Assembly (NCBI RefSeq): GCF_009755225.1
Contig: NZ_WQKZ01000004.1
Coordinates: 248,001 to 312,000, forward strand
DNA length: 64,000 nt
Origin: Hymenobacter ginkgonis
GTDB lineage: Bacteria; Bacteroidota; Bacteroidia; Cytophagales; Hymenobacteraceae
Direction: 5' to 3'
The position numbers were made by a program, and so were the translations under genes. The notes beneath the pieces were generated by a model. It was not told where the DNA came from and ran no database searches. It worked only from the letters and a program-made list of their open reading frames with translations. Below, one piece after another: positions 17,952-25,316 of the stretch. Each line of letters starts with the position of its first letter. Position 1 is the stretch's first letter.

Positions 17952-19421
17952 ATGCCCCTTCCCACCCCTTGCCACCGCTTAGCGGCGGGCGCCTTTGCCT
18001 TGCTGCTACTAGCGGGCGGCTGCAAAAAAGACGACGCGGCCACCGCCACGCCCACGCCGCCTGCCCCTACCCCCCCTGTCACTACGCCGACGCCTACTGC
18101 GGCTTCGCAGGTGGCGCAGTGGCTGACGCTGCCCGACCAGTCGGCGCTATTTAGCCGCCAGAAAGTGAGCTTGCAATTTGCGGCCAACACCAACCAAGAC
18201 CCGACCATTGTGGTGGATACCACCCAGAGTTACCAAACGATGGACGGCTTTGGCTACTGCCTCACTGGGGGCAGCGCCCAAGTGATGAGCCGTATGAGCG
18301 CCGCCAGCCGGGCCGCGCTCATTAAGGAGCTGTTTGCTACCGACAGTACATCGCTGGGCATTAGCTACCTGCGCGTGAGCATTGGAGCTTCTGACCTCAA
18401 CGACCAGGTGTATACTTACGACGACGCGGCGCAGCCCGACCCCGCGCTCACCAATTTTAGCTTGGCACCCGACCAGGCGTATTTTATTCCGGTGCTGAAG
18501 GAGATTTTGGCGGTGAACCCGAACATCAAAATCCTGGGCTCGCCCTGGACGGCCCCGAGTTGGATGAAAACCAACAACGCTGCCAAGGGCGGCCACTTGC
18601 AGGGGCAGTACTACGATGCCTATGCCCGGTATTTTGTGCGCTACATCCAGGGAATGCAGGCGCAGGGCGTTGCCATCGACGCAGTAACGCTGCAAAACGA
18701 GCCGCTGAACCCCGACAATACCCCCAGCATGGTGATGGAATCGGGCGAGCAGGCCGCGTTTGTGAAGGTTGTGGGGCCGGCATTTCGAGCGGCAGGCATT
18801 ACTACTAAGATTATTGCCTGGGACCACAACGCCGACAACCCCGGCTACCCCATGGCGGTGTTTGCCGATGCCGCGGCCAGCCCCTTCATCGATGGCTCGG
18901 CCTTCCACCTCTACGGCGGCACCATTGCGGCGCTTACTACGGTGCACAACGCCTACCCCGCTAAGAACGTGTACTTTACCGAGCAGTGGACGCAGGCGCC
19001 CGGCAACTTTGCTGCCGACGTGCTTTGGCACGCCACCAACCTCGAAATCGGCGCGCCCCGCAACTGGAGCCGCAACGTGCTGGAGTGGAACCTGGCCAGC
19101 GACCAGAACTACGGCCCGCACACGCCCGGCGGCTGCACCGAGTGCCTGGGCGCCGTCACCATCAACGGCAATACCGTGACGCGCAACCCCGCCTACTACA
19201 GCGTGGCCCACGCCAGCAAGTTTGTGCGGCCCGGTGCGGTGCGAGTGGCCACCAACCTGCCGGCCGGCCTGCCCAACGTGGCCTACAAAACGCCCGGCGG
19301 CAAGCGCGTGCTGGTGGTGGCGAACAACGGCTCGGCTTTGCAGAAATTCAACATTCAGTATAAAGGCAAGGTGGTGAGCACTTCGCTGGCCTTGGGCGCG
19401 GTGGCTACCTACATTTGGTAG
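17952..19421 (+). CDS. GH30 glycoside hydrolase, lipoprotein (paralogue 2)
   Basis: The second GH30 paralogue has a lipoprotein signal (LLLLAGGCKKDD) and a Pro/Thr linker, so it is probably membrane-tethered and, in a PUL, surface-exposed. Catalytic motifs mirror the upstream copy: TMDGFGYCLTGGSAQ, SPWTAPSWMKTN, TLQNEPLNPDN (acid/base Glu) and VYFTEQWT (nucleophile Glu). I take the ATG at 17952; an in-frame TTG two codons earlier is less likely. The spacing of 42 bp from the previous gene suggests one transcript. A secreted copy beside a tethered copy suggests division of labour between surface and periplasm. Confidence 0.9.
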   Translation: MPLPTPCHRLAAGAFALLLLAGGCKKDDAATATPTPPAPTPPVTTPTPTAASQVAQWLTLPDQSALFSRQKVSLQFAANTNQDPTIVVDTTQSYQTMDGFGYCLTGGSAQVMSRMSAASRAALIKELFATDSTSLGISYLRVSIGASDLNDQVYTYDDAAQPDPALTNFSLAPDQAYFIPVLKEILAVNPNIKILGSPWTAPSWMKTNNAAKGGHLQGQYYDAYARYFVRYIQGMQAQGVAIDAVTLQNEPLNPDNTPSMVMESGEQAAFVKVVGPAFRAAGITTKIIAWDHNADNPGYPMAVFADAAASPFIDGSAFHLYGGTIAALTTVHNAYPAKNVYFTEQWTQAPGNFAADVLWHATNLEIGAPRNWSRNVLEWNLASDQNYGPHTPGGCTECLGAVTINGNTVTRNPAYYSVAHASKFVRPGAVRVATNLPAGLPNVAYKTPGGKRVLVVANNGSALQKFNIQYKGKVVSTSLALGAVATYIW

Positions 19422-19466
19422 GGCAATAGCCCGCCGCGCGTCTTTCTACCCACCCGTTCACTTTTT

Positions 19467-20921
19467 ATGACCCCTAAGTTTTTCCCTACCCTGCTGCTTA
19501 CGGCCCTCGGCCTGGGCCGCGCCGCCGCCCAAACCCCTACCCCCTACTCGGCCGCTGGCAAGCAGGCGCAAGTGTACACCACCGCCCAGGGCACCGACCA
19601 GCGCCTGACGGCCGGCGCGGCCCTGAGCTTTCAGCCCGCGGGCCAGCCCGTGGAAACGCAGGTGTGCGTGTTTGTGGACCCCTCGCACCAGTTTCAGACG
19701 CTGCTCGGCATTGGCGGGGCGCTGACGGATGCCTCGGCCGAAACGTTTTTTAAGCTGCCCAAGGCCCAGCAGCAGGAGTTTTTGCAGGCCTACTACAATG
19801 GCACGTCGGGCATTGGCTATTCGCTGGCGCGCACGCACATCGGCAGCTGCGACTTTTCGAGCGCCAGCTACACCTACATCAAGGAGGGCGATAAGGACCT
19901 GAAGAGCTTCAGCGTGAAGCCCGATGAGAAGTACCGCATTCCGTTTATCAAGCAAGCCACGGCCGCGGCGGGGGGTAAGCTCACCCTATTTGTGAGCCCC
20001 TGGACGCCGCCGGCCTTCATGAAAACCAACCACGACCTGCTGCACGGCGGCAAGCTGCTGCCCGAGTATCGGCAGGCCTGGGCCAACCACTACGTCAAGT
20101 TTATCGAGGCCTACGAAAAGCAGGGCATCCCGATTTGGGGCCTCACGGTGCAAAACGAGGAAATGGCCACCCAGAAGTGGGAATCGTGCCTGTACACGGC
20201 CGAGGAAGAGCGCGATTTTATTAAGGAATACCTCGGGCCAACGCTCCAAAAAGGCGGCATGGGCGAGAAAAAACTCATTGCCTGGGACCACAACCGCGAC
20301 CTGCTGTACCAGCGCGCCAGCACCGTGCTCGACGACCCTGAGGCCGCCAAGTACGTGTGGGGCATCGGCTACCACTGGTACGAAACCTGGACCACCAGCG
20401 GCCCGCTCTTCGACAACGAGCGCCGGGTAAAAGAGACGTTCCCCAACACCAACCTCATCTTTACGGAGGGCTGCGTCGAGAAATTCAACTTCGACCAGGT
20501 GAACGATTGGAAGCTGGGCGAGCGCTACGGCAACTCGATGATTAACGACTTCAACGCCGGCACCGTGGGCTGGACCGACTGGAACGTGCTGCTCGACCAA
20601 ACCGGCGGCCCCAACCACGTGGGCAATTTCTGCTTCGCCCCCATCATCGCCGATACGCGCACCGGTAAGCTCATCTACACCAACGCTTACTACTACATCG
20701 GGCAGTTCTCGAAGTTCATCCGCCCCGGTGCCACGCGCATTGCTACCACCACCAACCGCGACTGGCTCCAAACCACCGCCTTCCGCAACACCGACGGCAA
20801 AGTGGCCGTGGTGGTGATGAACAACAGCGACAAGAAGCAGGAATTTCAGCTCTGGATAAAAGGCCAGGCCGCCGCTACCACCAGCCTGCCGCATTCCATT
20901 GCTACTTACGTCATTAATTAA
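19467..20921 (+). CDS. GH30 glycoside hydrolase, secreted, divergent third copy
   Basis: The third GH30 protein is clearly more divergent. It has a signal peptide (LLLTALGLGRAAAQ), lead-in FQTLLGIGGALTDASAETF, ARTHIGSCDFSSASYTY, SPWTPPAFMKTNH, acid/base Glu in TVQNEEMATQKWE, IGYHWYETW, and nucleophile Glu in LIFTEGCVEKF. The GG(A)LTDASAETF and HWYETW forms are like those of glucocerebrosidase/beta-1,6-glucanase-type GH30 enzymes. It probably acts on a product or linkage distinct from that of the two preceding paralogues. It lies 45 bp after them, and a long palindromic element follows its stop. Confidence 0.9.
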   Translation: MTPKFFPTLLLTALGLGRAAAQTPTPYSAAGKQAQVYTTAQGTDQRLTAGAALSFQPAGQPVETQVCVFVDPSHQFQTLLGIGGALTDASAETFFKLPKAQQQEFLQAYYNGTSGIGYSLARTHIGSCDFSSASYTYIKEGDKDLKSFSVKPDEKYRIPFIKQATAAAGGKLTLFVSPWTPPAFMKTNHDLLHGGKLLPEYRQAWANHYVKFIEAYEKQGIPIWGLTVQNEEMATQKWESCLYTAEEERDFIKEYLGPTLQKGGMGEKKLIAWDHNRDLLYQRASTVLDDPEAAKYVWGIGYHWYETWTTSGPLFDNERRVKETFPNTNLIFTEGCVEKFNFDQVNDWKLGERYGNSMINDFNAGTVGWTDWNVLLDQTGGPNHVGNFCFAPIIADTRTGKLIYTNAYYYIGQFSKFIRPGATRIATTTNRDWLQTTAFRNTDGKVAVVVMNNSDKKQEFQLWIKGQAAATTSLPHSIATYVIN

Positions 20922-20934
20922 CTGCGTATAAACC

Positions 20935-21046
20935 AAAAAAGAACGTTATGCTGAACGAAGTGAAGCATCTCTACCGCATCGTTAGGTCATCAACCTAGGC
21001 GGTACGAGCGAGATGCTTCACTTTGTTCAGCATGACGTTCTTTTTT
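20935..21046. repeat. Palindromic intergenic element, copy 2
   Basis: Arms of about 36 bp (20935-20970 and 21011-21046) are near-perfect reverse complements, with cores GAACGTTATGCTGAACGAAG and CAGCATGACGTTC and A/T runs at the outer ends. The 40-nt centre is not conserved with other copies. It sits between the third GH30 gene and the GH5 gene and could act as a bidirectional terminator. Confidence 0.8.
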
Positions 21047-21083
21047 GATTTTGTGGCCCTTACCCTCCCTTTTCCCACCCCAC

Positions 21084-22382
21084 ATGAAGCTCCTCTTTCT
21101 CGCCCTCCTCGCCGCCCTCCCCACCCTTGCCCAAACCACCGCTACCCCCCTGCTTCGCGCCGAAGGCCCCAAAATAGTGGATGCCCAGCACCACGAGGTG
21201 CTGCTGCAAGGCATGAACCTAGGCGGCTGGCTCTTGCAGGAGGGCTACATGATGAAGCCCGGCTACGGCGGCACCCAGGGCTCGGTAAAAAAGGTGCTCT
21301 ACCAAGCCGGGATGAGCGACGCGGCCGTGGAGAAATTCTACCAGCAGTACCGCGACAATTTTATTACGAAGGCGGACATTGATTTCATTGCCCAGCAAGG
21401 CTTTAATTGCATTCGCCTACCCTTGCACTACGACTTGTTCTTGACGCCGGCGCAGCGCGCGGTGCGCAACGGCGTGATTCGGGGCACGGTGCCGTATGCC
21501 AGCTACGTGGCCCAGCTGAAGCAGTGGCAGCAGAAGGGCGAGCTGTTCAAAGCGCCGCAGCAGTTGGAGGCTATCCGCTTGATTGATAAAACCCTGGAGT
21601 GGTGCGCCGCCAACAAACTCTACGTGGTGCTCGACCTGCACGCCGCGCCCGGCGCGCAAGGCAGCGACTCGAACATTGCCGACGCCTTGCAGCCCCTCGA
21701 CTTTTGGAAGGAGCCAGTGTTCCAAGATATGACCAATAGCCTGTGGGCTACCCTGGCCAAACGCTACAAGAACGACGGCCGCATTGCGATGTACGACCTC
21801 GTAAACGAGCCCAACAACGTGCCGGGCGGCAATCCGCCCATCCAGGCCATGCTGGAGCGGCTCATCAACACGGTGCGCGCCCAGGGCGACCAGCATTTGC
21901 TGCTGCTAGAGGGCAACGGATTTGGCAATAATTACAACGCGATAGAGAAAAAGACCTTCACCCACCAAGAGAACTTGGTGTATAACTCGCACCGCTACAG
22001 CATCTTGCCCAAGTACCCGCTCAGCAATGCCGTGGACGCCAGCAACCCCGATGCCAACCAGCTCGGGGCCATCAGCAACCTGGTGCACTTCCGCGAGAGC
22101 CAGCAGGTGCCGGTGTGGGTAGGCGAAACCGGCGAAAACTCGGCGCAGTGGATGGGCGAGGCCGCCCACAACCTCAACAGCGTAGGCATTGGCTGGTGCA
22201 ACTGGACGTATAAGCGCTTCAACGACCAGCCGATTGCGGCCCTGCTGCGCATCAAGCCGCCCTACCTGGTCGATGTAAAAAGCGCCGCCGACTTGCCGGT
22301 GATTTTGGAGAATATCAAGTTCGCCAACTGCGTGCCGAACCCCGACGTTATTAGCGCGCTCAAGGCCGAGTTGAAGAAGTAA
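21084..22382 (+). CDS. GH5-family glycoside hydrolase (beta-glucanase-like), secreted
   Basis: This is a TIM-barrel retaining glycosidase of family GH5. From the ATG at 21084 (MKLLFLALLAALPTLAQ, signal peptide) the protein has 432 residues: GMNLGGWLLQEG near the N-terminus, VVLDLHAAPGAQ (strand 3/4), the acid/base Glu242 in LVNEPN and the nucleophile Glu348 in VWVGETGEN. The GMNLGGWL form resembles exo-beta-1,3-glucanase-like GH5 enzymes. An upstream in-frame start at 21045 would encode the edge of the palindromic element and is rejected. It is probably the partner of the GH30 enzymes on a branched beta-glucan; substrate assignment is inference. Confidence 0.88.
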   Translation: MKLLFLALLAALPTLAQTTATPLLRAEGPKIVDAQHHEVLLQGMNLGGWLLQEGYMMKPGYGGTQGSVKKVLYQAGMSDAAVEKFYQQYRDNFITKADIDFIAQQGFNCIRLPLHYDLFLTPAQRAVRNGVIRGTVPYASYVAQLKQWQQKGELFKAPQQLEAIRLIDKTLEWCAANKLYVVLDLHAAPGAQGSDSNIADALQPLDFWKEPVFQDMTNSLWATLAKRYKNDGRIAMYDLVNEPNNVPGGNPPIQAMLERLINTVRAQGDQHLLLLEGNGFGNNYNAIEKKTFTHQENLVYNSHRYSILPKYPLSNAVDASNPDANQLGAISNLVHFRESQQVPVWVGETGENSAQWMGEAAHNLNSVGIGWCNWTYKRFNDQPIAALLRIKPPYLVDVKSAADLPVILENIKFANCVPNPDVISALKAELKK

Positions 22383-22403
22383 GGAGGTAACAACTAAGTG
22401 AAT

Positions 22404-22523
22404 CGGCCAAAAAAGAACGTCCTGTTGAGCTTGCCGAAGCATCTTGTTTGAGTCGTTGGATAGCCACTCAACGAGGCGGCCAAGATGCTTCGGCAAGCTC
22501 AGCAGGACGTTCTTTTTTGGCCG
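22404..22523. repeat. Palindromic intergenic element, copy 3
   Basis: Nearly perfect arms (about 40 bp each) start CGGCCAAAAAAGAACGTCCT at 22404 and end with the matching complement at 22523. Both arms include GCTTGCCGAAGCATCTT or its complement. The arms share AAGAACGTnnTG with copy 2 and CTTGCCGAAGC with the remnant at 38492. It lies between the GH5 and esterase genes; the right arm ends 11 bp before the esterase ATG. Confidence 0.82.
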
Positions 22524-22533
22524 CCTGTATAGA

Positions 22534-23589
22534 ATGATGAGAACTTCCATAGTTGTTCTGCTGCTGCTAACCAGCCTCCGCCTAGCGGCCCACCCGGCGC
22601 CTACCCCCGCCGGGCGCGTAGTCGTCACGTACCTCGACTCGAAGCTGCTGCACGGCAACCCAGGCGGCGAAAACCCGCGCCGCCGCGTGAGCGTGTATTT
22701 GCCCGCTGGCTACGATGCCCAGGCCCAGCAACGCTACCCGGTGCTTTATTACCTGCACGGCTTTACGTGGAATGACAGCCTGATTTTCAACCAGGATGGC
22801 ATGAAAGCGCTGCTCGACCAGGCCATTGCTGCCAAGCAAATTCGGCCATTCATCTTGGTGGTGCCCAACGAGCAAACCCGCTTTGGCGGCAGTTGGTACG
22901 TCAACTCGGCCACCAACGGGCCCTGGGCCGACTTCACGGCCCGCGAGCTTATTGCTTTCATTGACAAGCAATTTCGCACCCTGGCCAAGCCCGGTAGCCG
23001 GGGGCTAGCCGGCCACTCCATGGGCGGCGGGGGCACGCTGCGGCTGGCGCTGGCCTACCCCGGCACCTGGGCAGCAGCCTACGCGCTGAGCCCAGCCTTC
23101 GTGGGGCCACACCCTAGCTTTTTGCCGGGCGCGGGTTTGCCGCAGGCCTTGCGCGCTACCACTTCGGCCGAGGTGCAGCGCAGCTACCCAGCCCTGGCCA
23201 CGGTGTCGCTGGCGCGCGCCTTTTCGCCCAACCCCCAGCATACGCCATTTGGCGCCAATTTACCTGGCTCGCTGGCGGCCGACAGCGTGGCCCGGCGCGA
23301 TGCGGTGCTGGCGCGCTGGGTGCTGGCCACGCCTACCTACACCTTGCCCATCCACCCGGCTAGCTTGCGCCAGTTGCGGGCGCTGGCCTTCGATTGGGGC
23401 GCCCAGGATGAGGTGCAGCACATTCCGTCCACGTGCCGCAATTTTAGCAGCCTGCTCACGGTCTACGGTATTCGGCATTCGGCCGAGGAGTACGAAGGCA
23501 CCCACGGCAGCCGCATCATGGGGCCCACGGGGCGGCTGTACCAGCAGGTGCTGCCTTTCTTTAATAAGTACCTGGATTTTGCGCCCTAG
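22534..23589 (+). CDS. Secreted alpha/beta-hydrolase esterase (esterase D / ferulic-acid-esterase-like)
   Basis: This serine esterase has a signal peptide (IVVLLLLTSLRLAAH), the oxyanion-hole strand YYLHGFTWND, the nucleophile elbow GHSMGG (Ser ~162) and a C-terminal His in EGTHGSR (~324); an Asp in DWGAQDE may complete the triad. The fold matches the putative-esterase family that removes acyl groups from polysaccharides. I start at ATG 22534 (or 22537); the longer in-frame ORF from 22444 would translate the palindromic repeat and is not credible. It is part of the PUL enzyme run. Acetyl- or feruloyl-esterase activity is possible but unproven. Confidence 0.82.
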   Translation: MMRTSIVVLLLLTSLRLAAHPAPTPAGRVVVTYLDSKLLHGNPGGENPRRRVSVYLPAGYDAQAQQRYPVLYYLHGFTWNDSLIFNQDGMKALLDQAIAAKQIRPFILVVPNEQTRFGGSWYVNSATNGPWADFTARELIAFIDKQFRTLAKPGSRGLAGHSMGGGGTLRLALAYPGTWAAAYALSPAFVGPHPSFLPGAGLPQALRATTSAEVQRSYPALATVSLARAFSPNPQHTPFGANLPGSLAADSVARRDAVLARWVLATPTYTLPIHPASLRQLRALAFDWGAQDEVQHIPSTCRNFSSLLTVYGIRHSAEEYEGTHGSRIMGPTGRLYQQVLPFFNKYLDFAP

Positions 23590-23745
23590 CTGAGGGCCAC
23601 GCCAGGGAATATGGGTGGGGCGAGTGCCTTGTGGCGCGGCAGGCCTGCTACCCCCTGGCGTCGCACCGATGTTCTTAGCCTCGGCATCAACGCGACTGTC
23701 TTGCCGGAATCTCGTTAGCTTGCTATCCCTTTTATTTCTCTGAAA

Positions 23746-24690
23746 ATGCCTTTTTCCTTGCTGCGTTTCTCCCTGCTGGGCTCGCTGGCCGCGCTATTCA
23801 GCCAGCCAGTAGTTGCTCAAGCGCCCTCTTCCCCGAAGCCAACCGTGATTTTATTCGTGGGCAATAGCTTTTTTCACGGGGCATTCCAGCCGGTGCTCAC
23901 TTACAATGCGGCGGCCATTACGGATGAGAATTTTAAACCTAACCGCACGGGGCAGCGCCGCCGCCAGTACGAGCACGAGGAGGGCCCGTGGGGCGGCATT
24001 CCGGGCATTTTCAAGAAGCTTACCGATGAGGCTGGCCTGAATTACGAGGTGCACCTGGAGGCCATCAGCGGGCAAACGCTGAAGTTTCATTACGACAGCG
24101 CGCTGGCCATTATTCAGCAGCCGCGGTGGAACACCGTCATCCTGCACGACTACAGCACCGGGCCGGTGCCCGCACGGCACGGCGGCCAGCCGGCACGCTT
24201 TTTTGAGTACGCTACCCGCCTCGAACAGGCCGTGCACAGCGCCAACCCCGCCGCCCAAGTATACCTCTACGAAACCTGGCCGCGGGCCGACCTCACCTAC
24301 CAGCCCGGCAAAGGGTACTCGGGTCTACCCCTCGATTCGATGGCCACCGACCTACACCGCGCCTACTACCAGGAGGCCGCGCAGGACAAGCAGTTTGCCG
24401 GCGTAGCGCCCGCCGGCGATGCCTGGCTGCGCGCCGTGCGCCAGGGCGTGGCCATGCCTAACCCCTACACCCCCGAGGCGGGCAAGGTAGACCTCTGGGG
24501 CCGCGACCAGTACCACCCCAGCATTTACGGGGCCTACCTCAATGCTTGCGTGGTGCTGGCCCAGGTTACGGGCTACGACCCGCGCAAGCTGGGTGCCCAC
24601 GAGCAAGCGGCGGCCGCGCTCGGCATTGCCCCCGAGGTAGCCACTAAGCTCCAGCGCATAGCCTACAAGCAAGTGCGCGCCGCTAAGTAG
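23746..24690 (+). CDS. Secreted SGNH-type hydrolase-like protein
   Basis: The 314-residue secreted protein (signal LLGSLAALFSQPVVAQ) has an SGNH-like fold: ILFVGNSFFHG supplies the nucleophile Ser, NTVILHDYSTGP the middle block, and GRDQYHPSIYGAYLNA the Asp-His pair. The length and the GNSFFHG form resemble DUF4886/SGNH-like proteins of Bacteroidota PULs. It is the last gene of the run, after a 156-bp gap with no recognisable content. Substrate unknown. Confidence 0.7.
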   Translation: MPFSLLRFSLLGSLAALFSQPVVAQAPSSPKPTVILFVGNSFFHGAFQPVLTYNAAAITDENFKPNRTGQRRRQYEHEEGPWGGIPGIFKKLTDEAGLNYEVHLEAISGQTLKFHYDSALAIIQQPRWNTVILHDYSTGPVPARHGGQPARFFEYATRLEQAVHSANPAAQVYLYETWPRADLTYQPGKGYSGLPLDSMATDLHRAYYQEAAQDKQFAGVAPAGDAWLRAVRQGVAMPNPYTPEAGKVDLWGRDQYHPSIYGAYLNACVVLAQVTGYDPRKLGAHEQAAAALGIAPEVATKLQRIAYKQVRAAK

Positions 24691-24763
24691 GCGGAGTGCG
24701 GGCGTAGCCCAAATTCTGTACCTTGTAGGGCGGGCGGTGTACGCCACGGGCGGGCGCGGGCCG

Positions 24764-24771
24764 TACCTTTG
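24764..24771 (+). promoter_or_regulatory. -7 promoter element TACCTTTG for the metal cassette
   Basis: A perfect match to the Bacteroidota TAnnTTTG box ends 7 nt before the ATG at 24779, so transcription would begin at or next to the start codon. No correctly spaced -33 TTG is seen. Confidence 0.5.
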
Positions 24772-24778
24772 CGAGGCT

Positions 24779-25243
24779 ATGTTGCGCCCCCTACCCCATC
24801 GATTGCTGAGTGCCTTGCTGGCGCTGCTGGTGCTGGCCACGTCGGTGGGGCTCACAGCCGAGCGCCACCGCTGCCGCATCAGCGGGCGCAGCACCGTAGC
24901 CTTGAGTTTGCCCGGCCTGGCGCCGCCTAGCGACGAGGCCCCTACCCCCGCCAAGCCCGGCCGGCCTTGCAGCAAGCGCCGCGCCACGGGCTGCTGCGAC
25001 GTCAGCCACTCGCAGCACAAGCTGAATGCCCAAGCGCCGGCCGCTAGCCTAGCCAAGTGGCTGCCCAACCCGCCGCCAAGCCTACCCCCCGCCTTGCTGC
25101 CGACGCCCCTGTGGGCCGGCCAGTTGGTGGCTACACCACTGGCAGCGGCCGTAGCCGTGGGCACGGCCGCCAACTCGTCGCCGCCCGGCGTGCCCAGGGC
25201 GGGGCGCGTGCTGCTCGCGCGCATTTGCACGCTCATCGTCTAG
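24779..25243 (+). CDS. HYC_CC_PP-family small protein of a metal-uptake cassette
   Basis: The 154-residue protein has an N-terminal hydrophobic segment (LLSALLALLVLATSVGLT), then HRC, a CC pair (GCCDVSH), PP runs and a C-terminal RVLLARICTLIV. This arrangement matches the Bacteroidota HYC_CC_PP family, commonly found upstream of TonB-dependent receptors and HMA-domain proteins. I infer metal (probably copper) binding from the Cys/His motifs and context. The ATG at 24779 follows a perfect -7 box; the earlier in-frame start at 24737 lies upstream of that promoter. Confidence 0.7.
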   Translation: MLRPLPHRLLSALLALLVLATSVGLTAERHRCRISGRSTVALSLPGLAPPSDEAPTPAKPGRPCSKRRATGCCDVSHSQHKLNAQAPAASLAKWLPNPPPSLPPALLPTPLWAGQLVATPLAAAVAVGTAANSSPPGVPRAGRVLLARICTLIV

Positions 25244-25316
25244 TTATTGCTGAAGAAGGCAGTCCAGCTTGGTAAAGTTGGTCGTATGTTTTTTCAAGCA
25301 GTAACTTTCAATCGAT

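Noticed and set aside
18147..19211. Long minus-strand open frame opposite the second GH30 gene
   Set aside because: The plus strand carries complete GH30 catalytic motifs; the reverse frame has no domain pattern.
8478..22523. CRISPR array
   Set aside because: The repeats are self-complementary, far apart, unequal in length and not separated by regular spacers.
22444..22533. Longer in-frame N-terminus of the esterase gene
   Set aside because: It would translate the right half of a palindromic repeat; the signal peptide begins at 22534.
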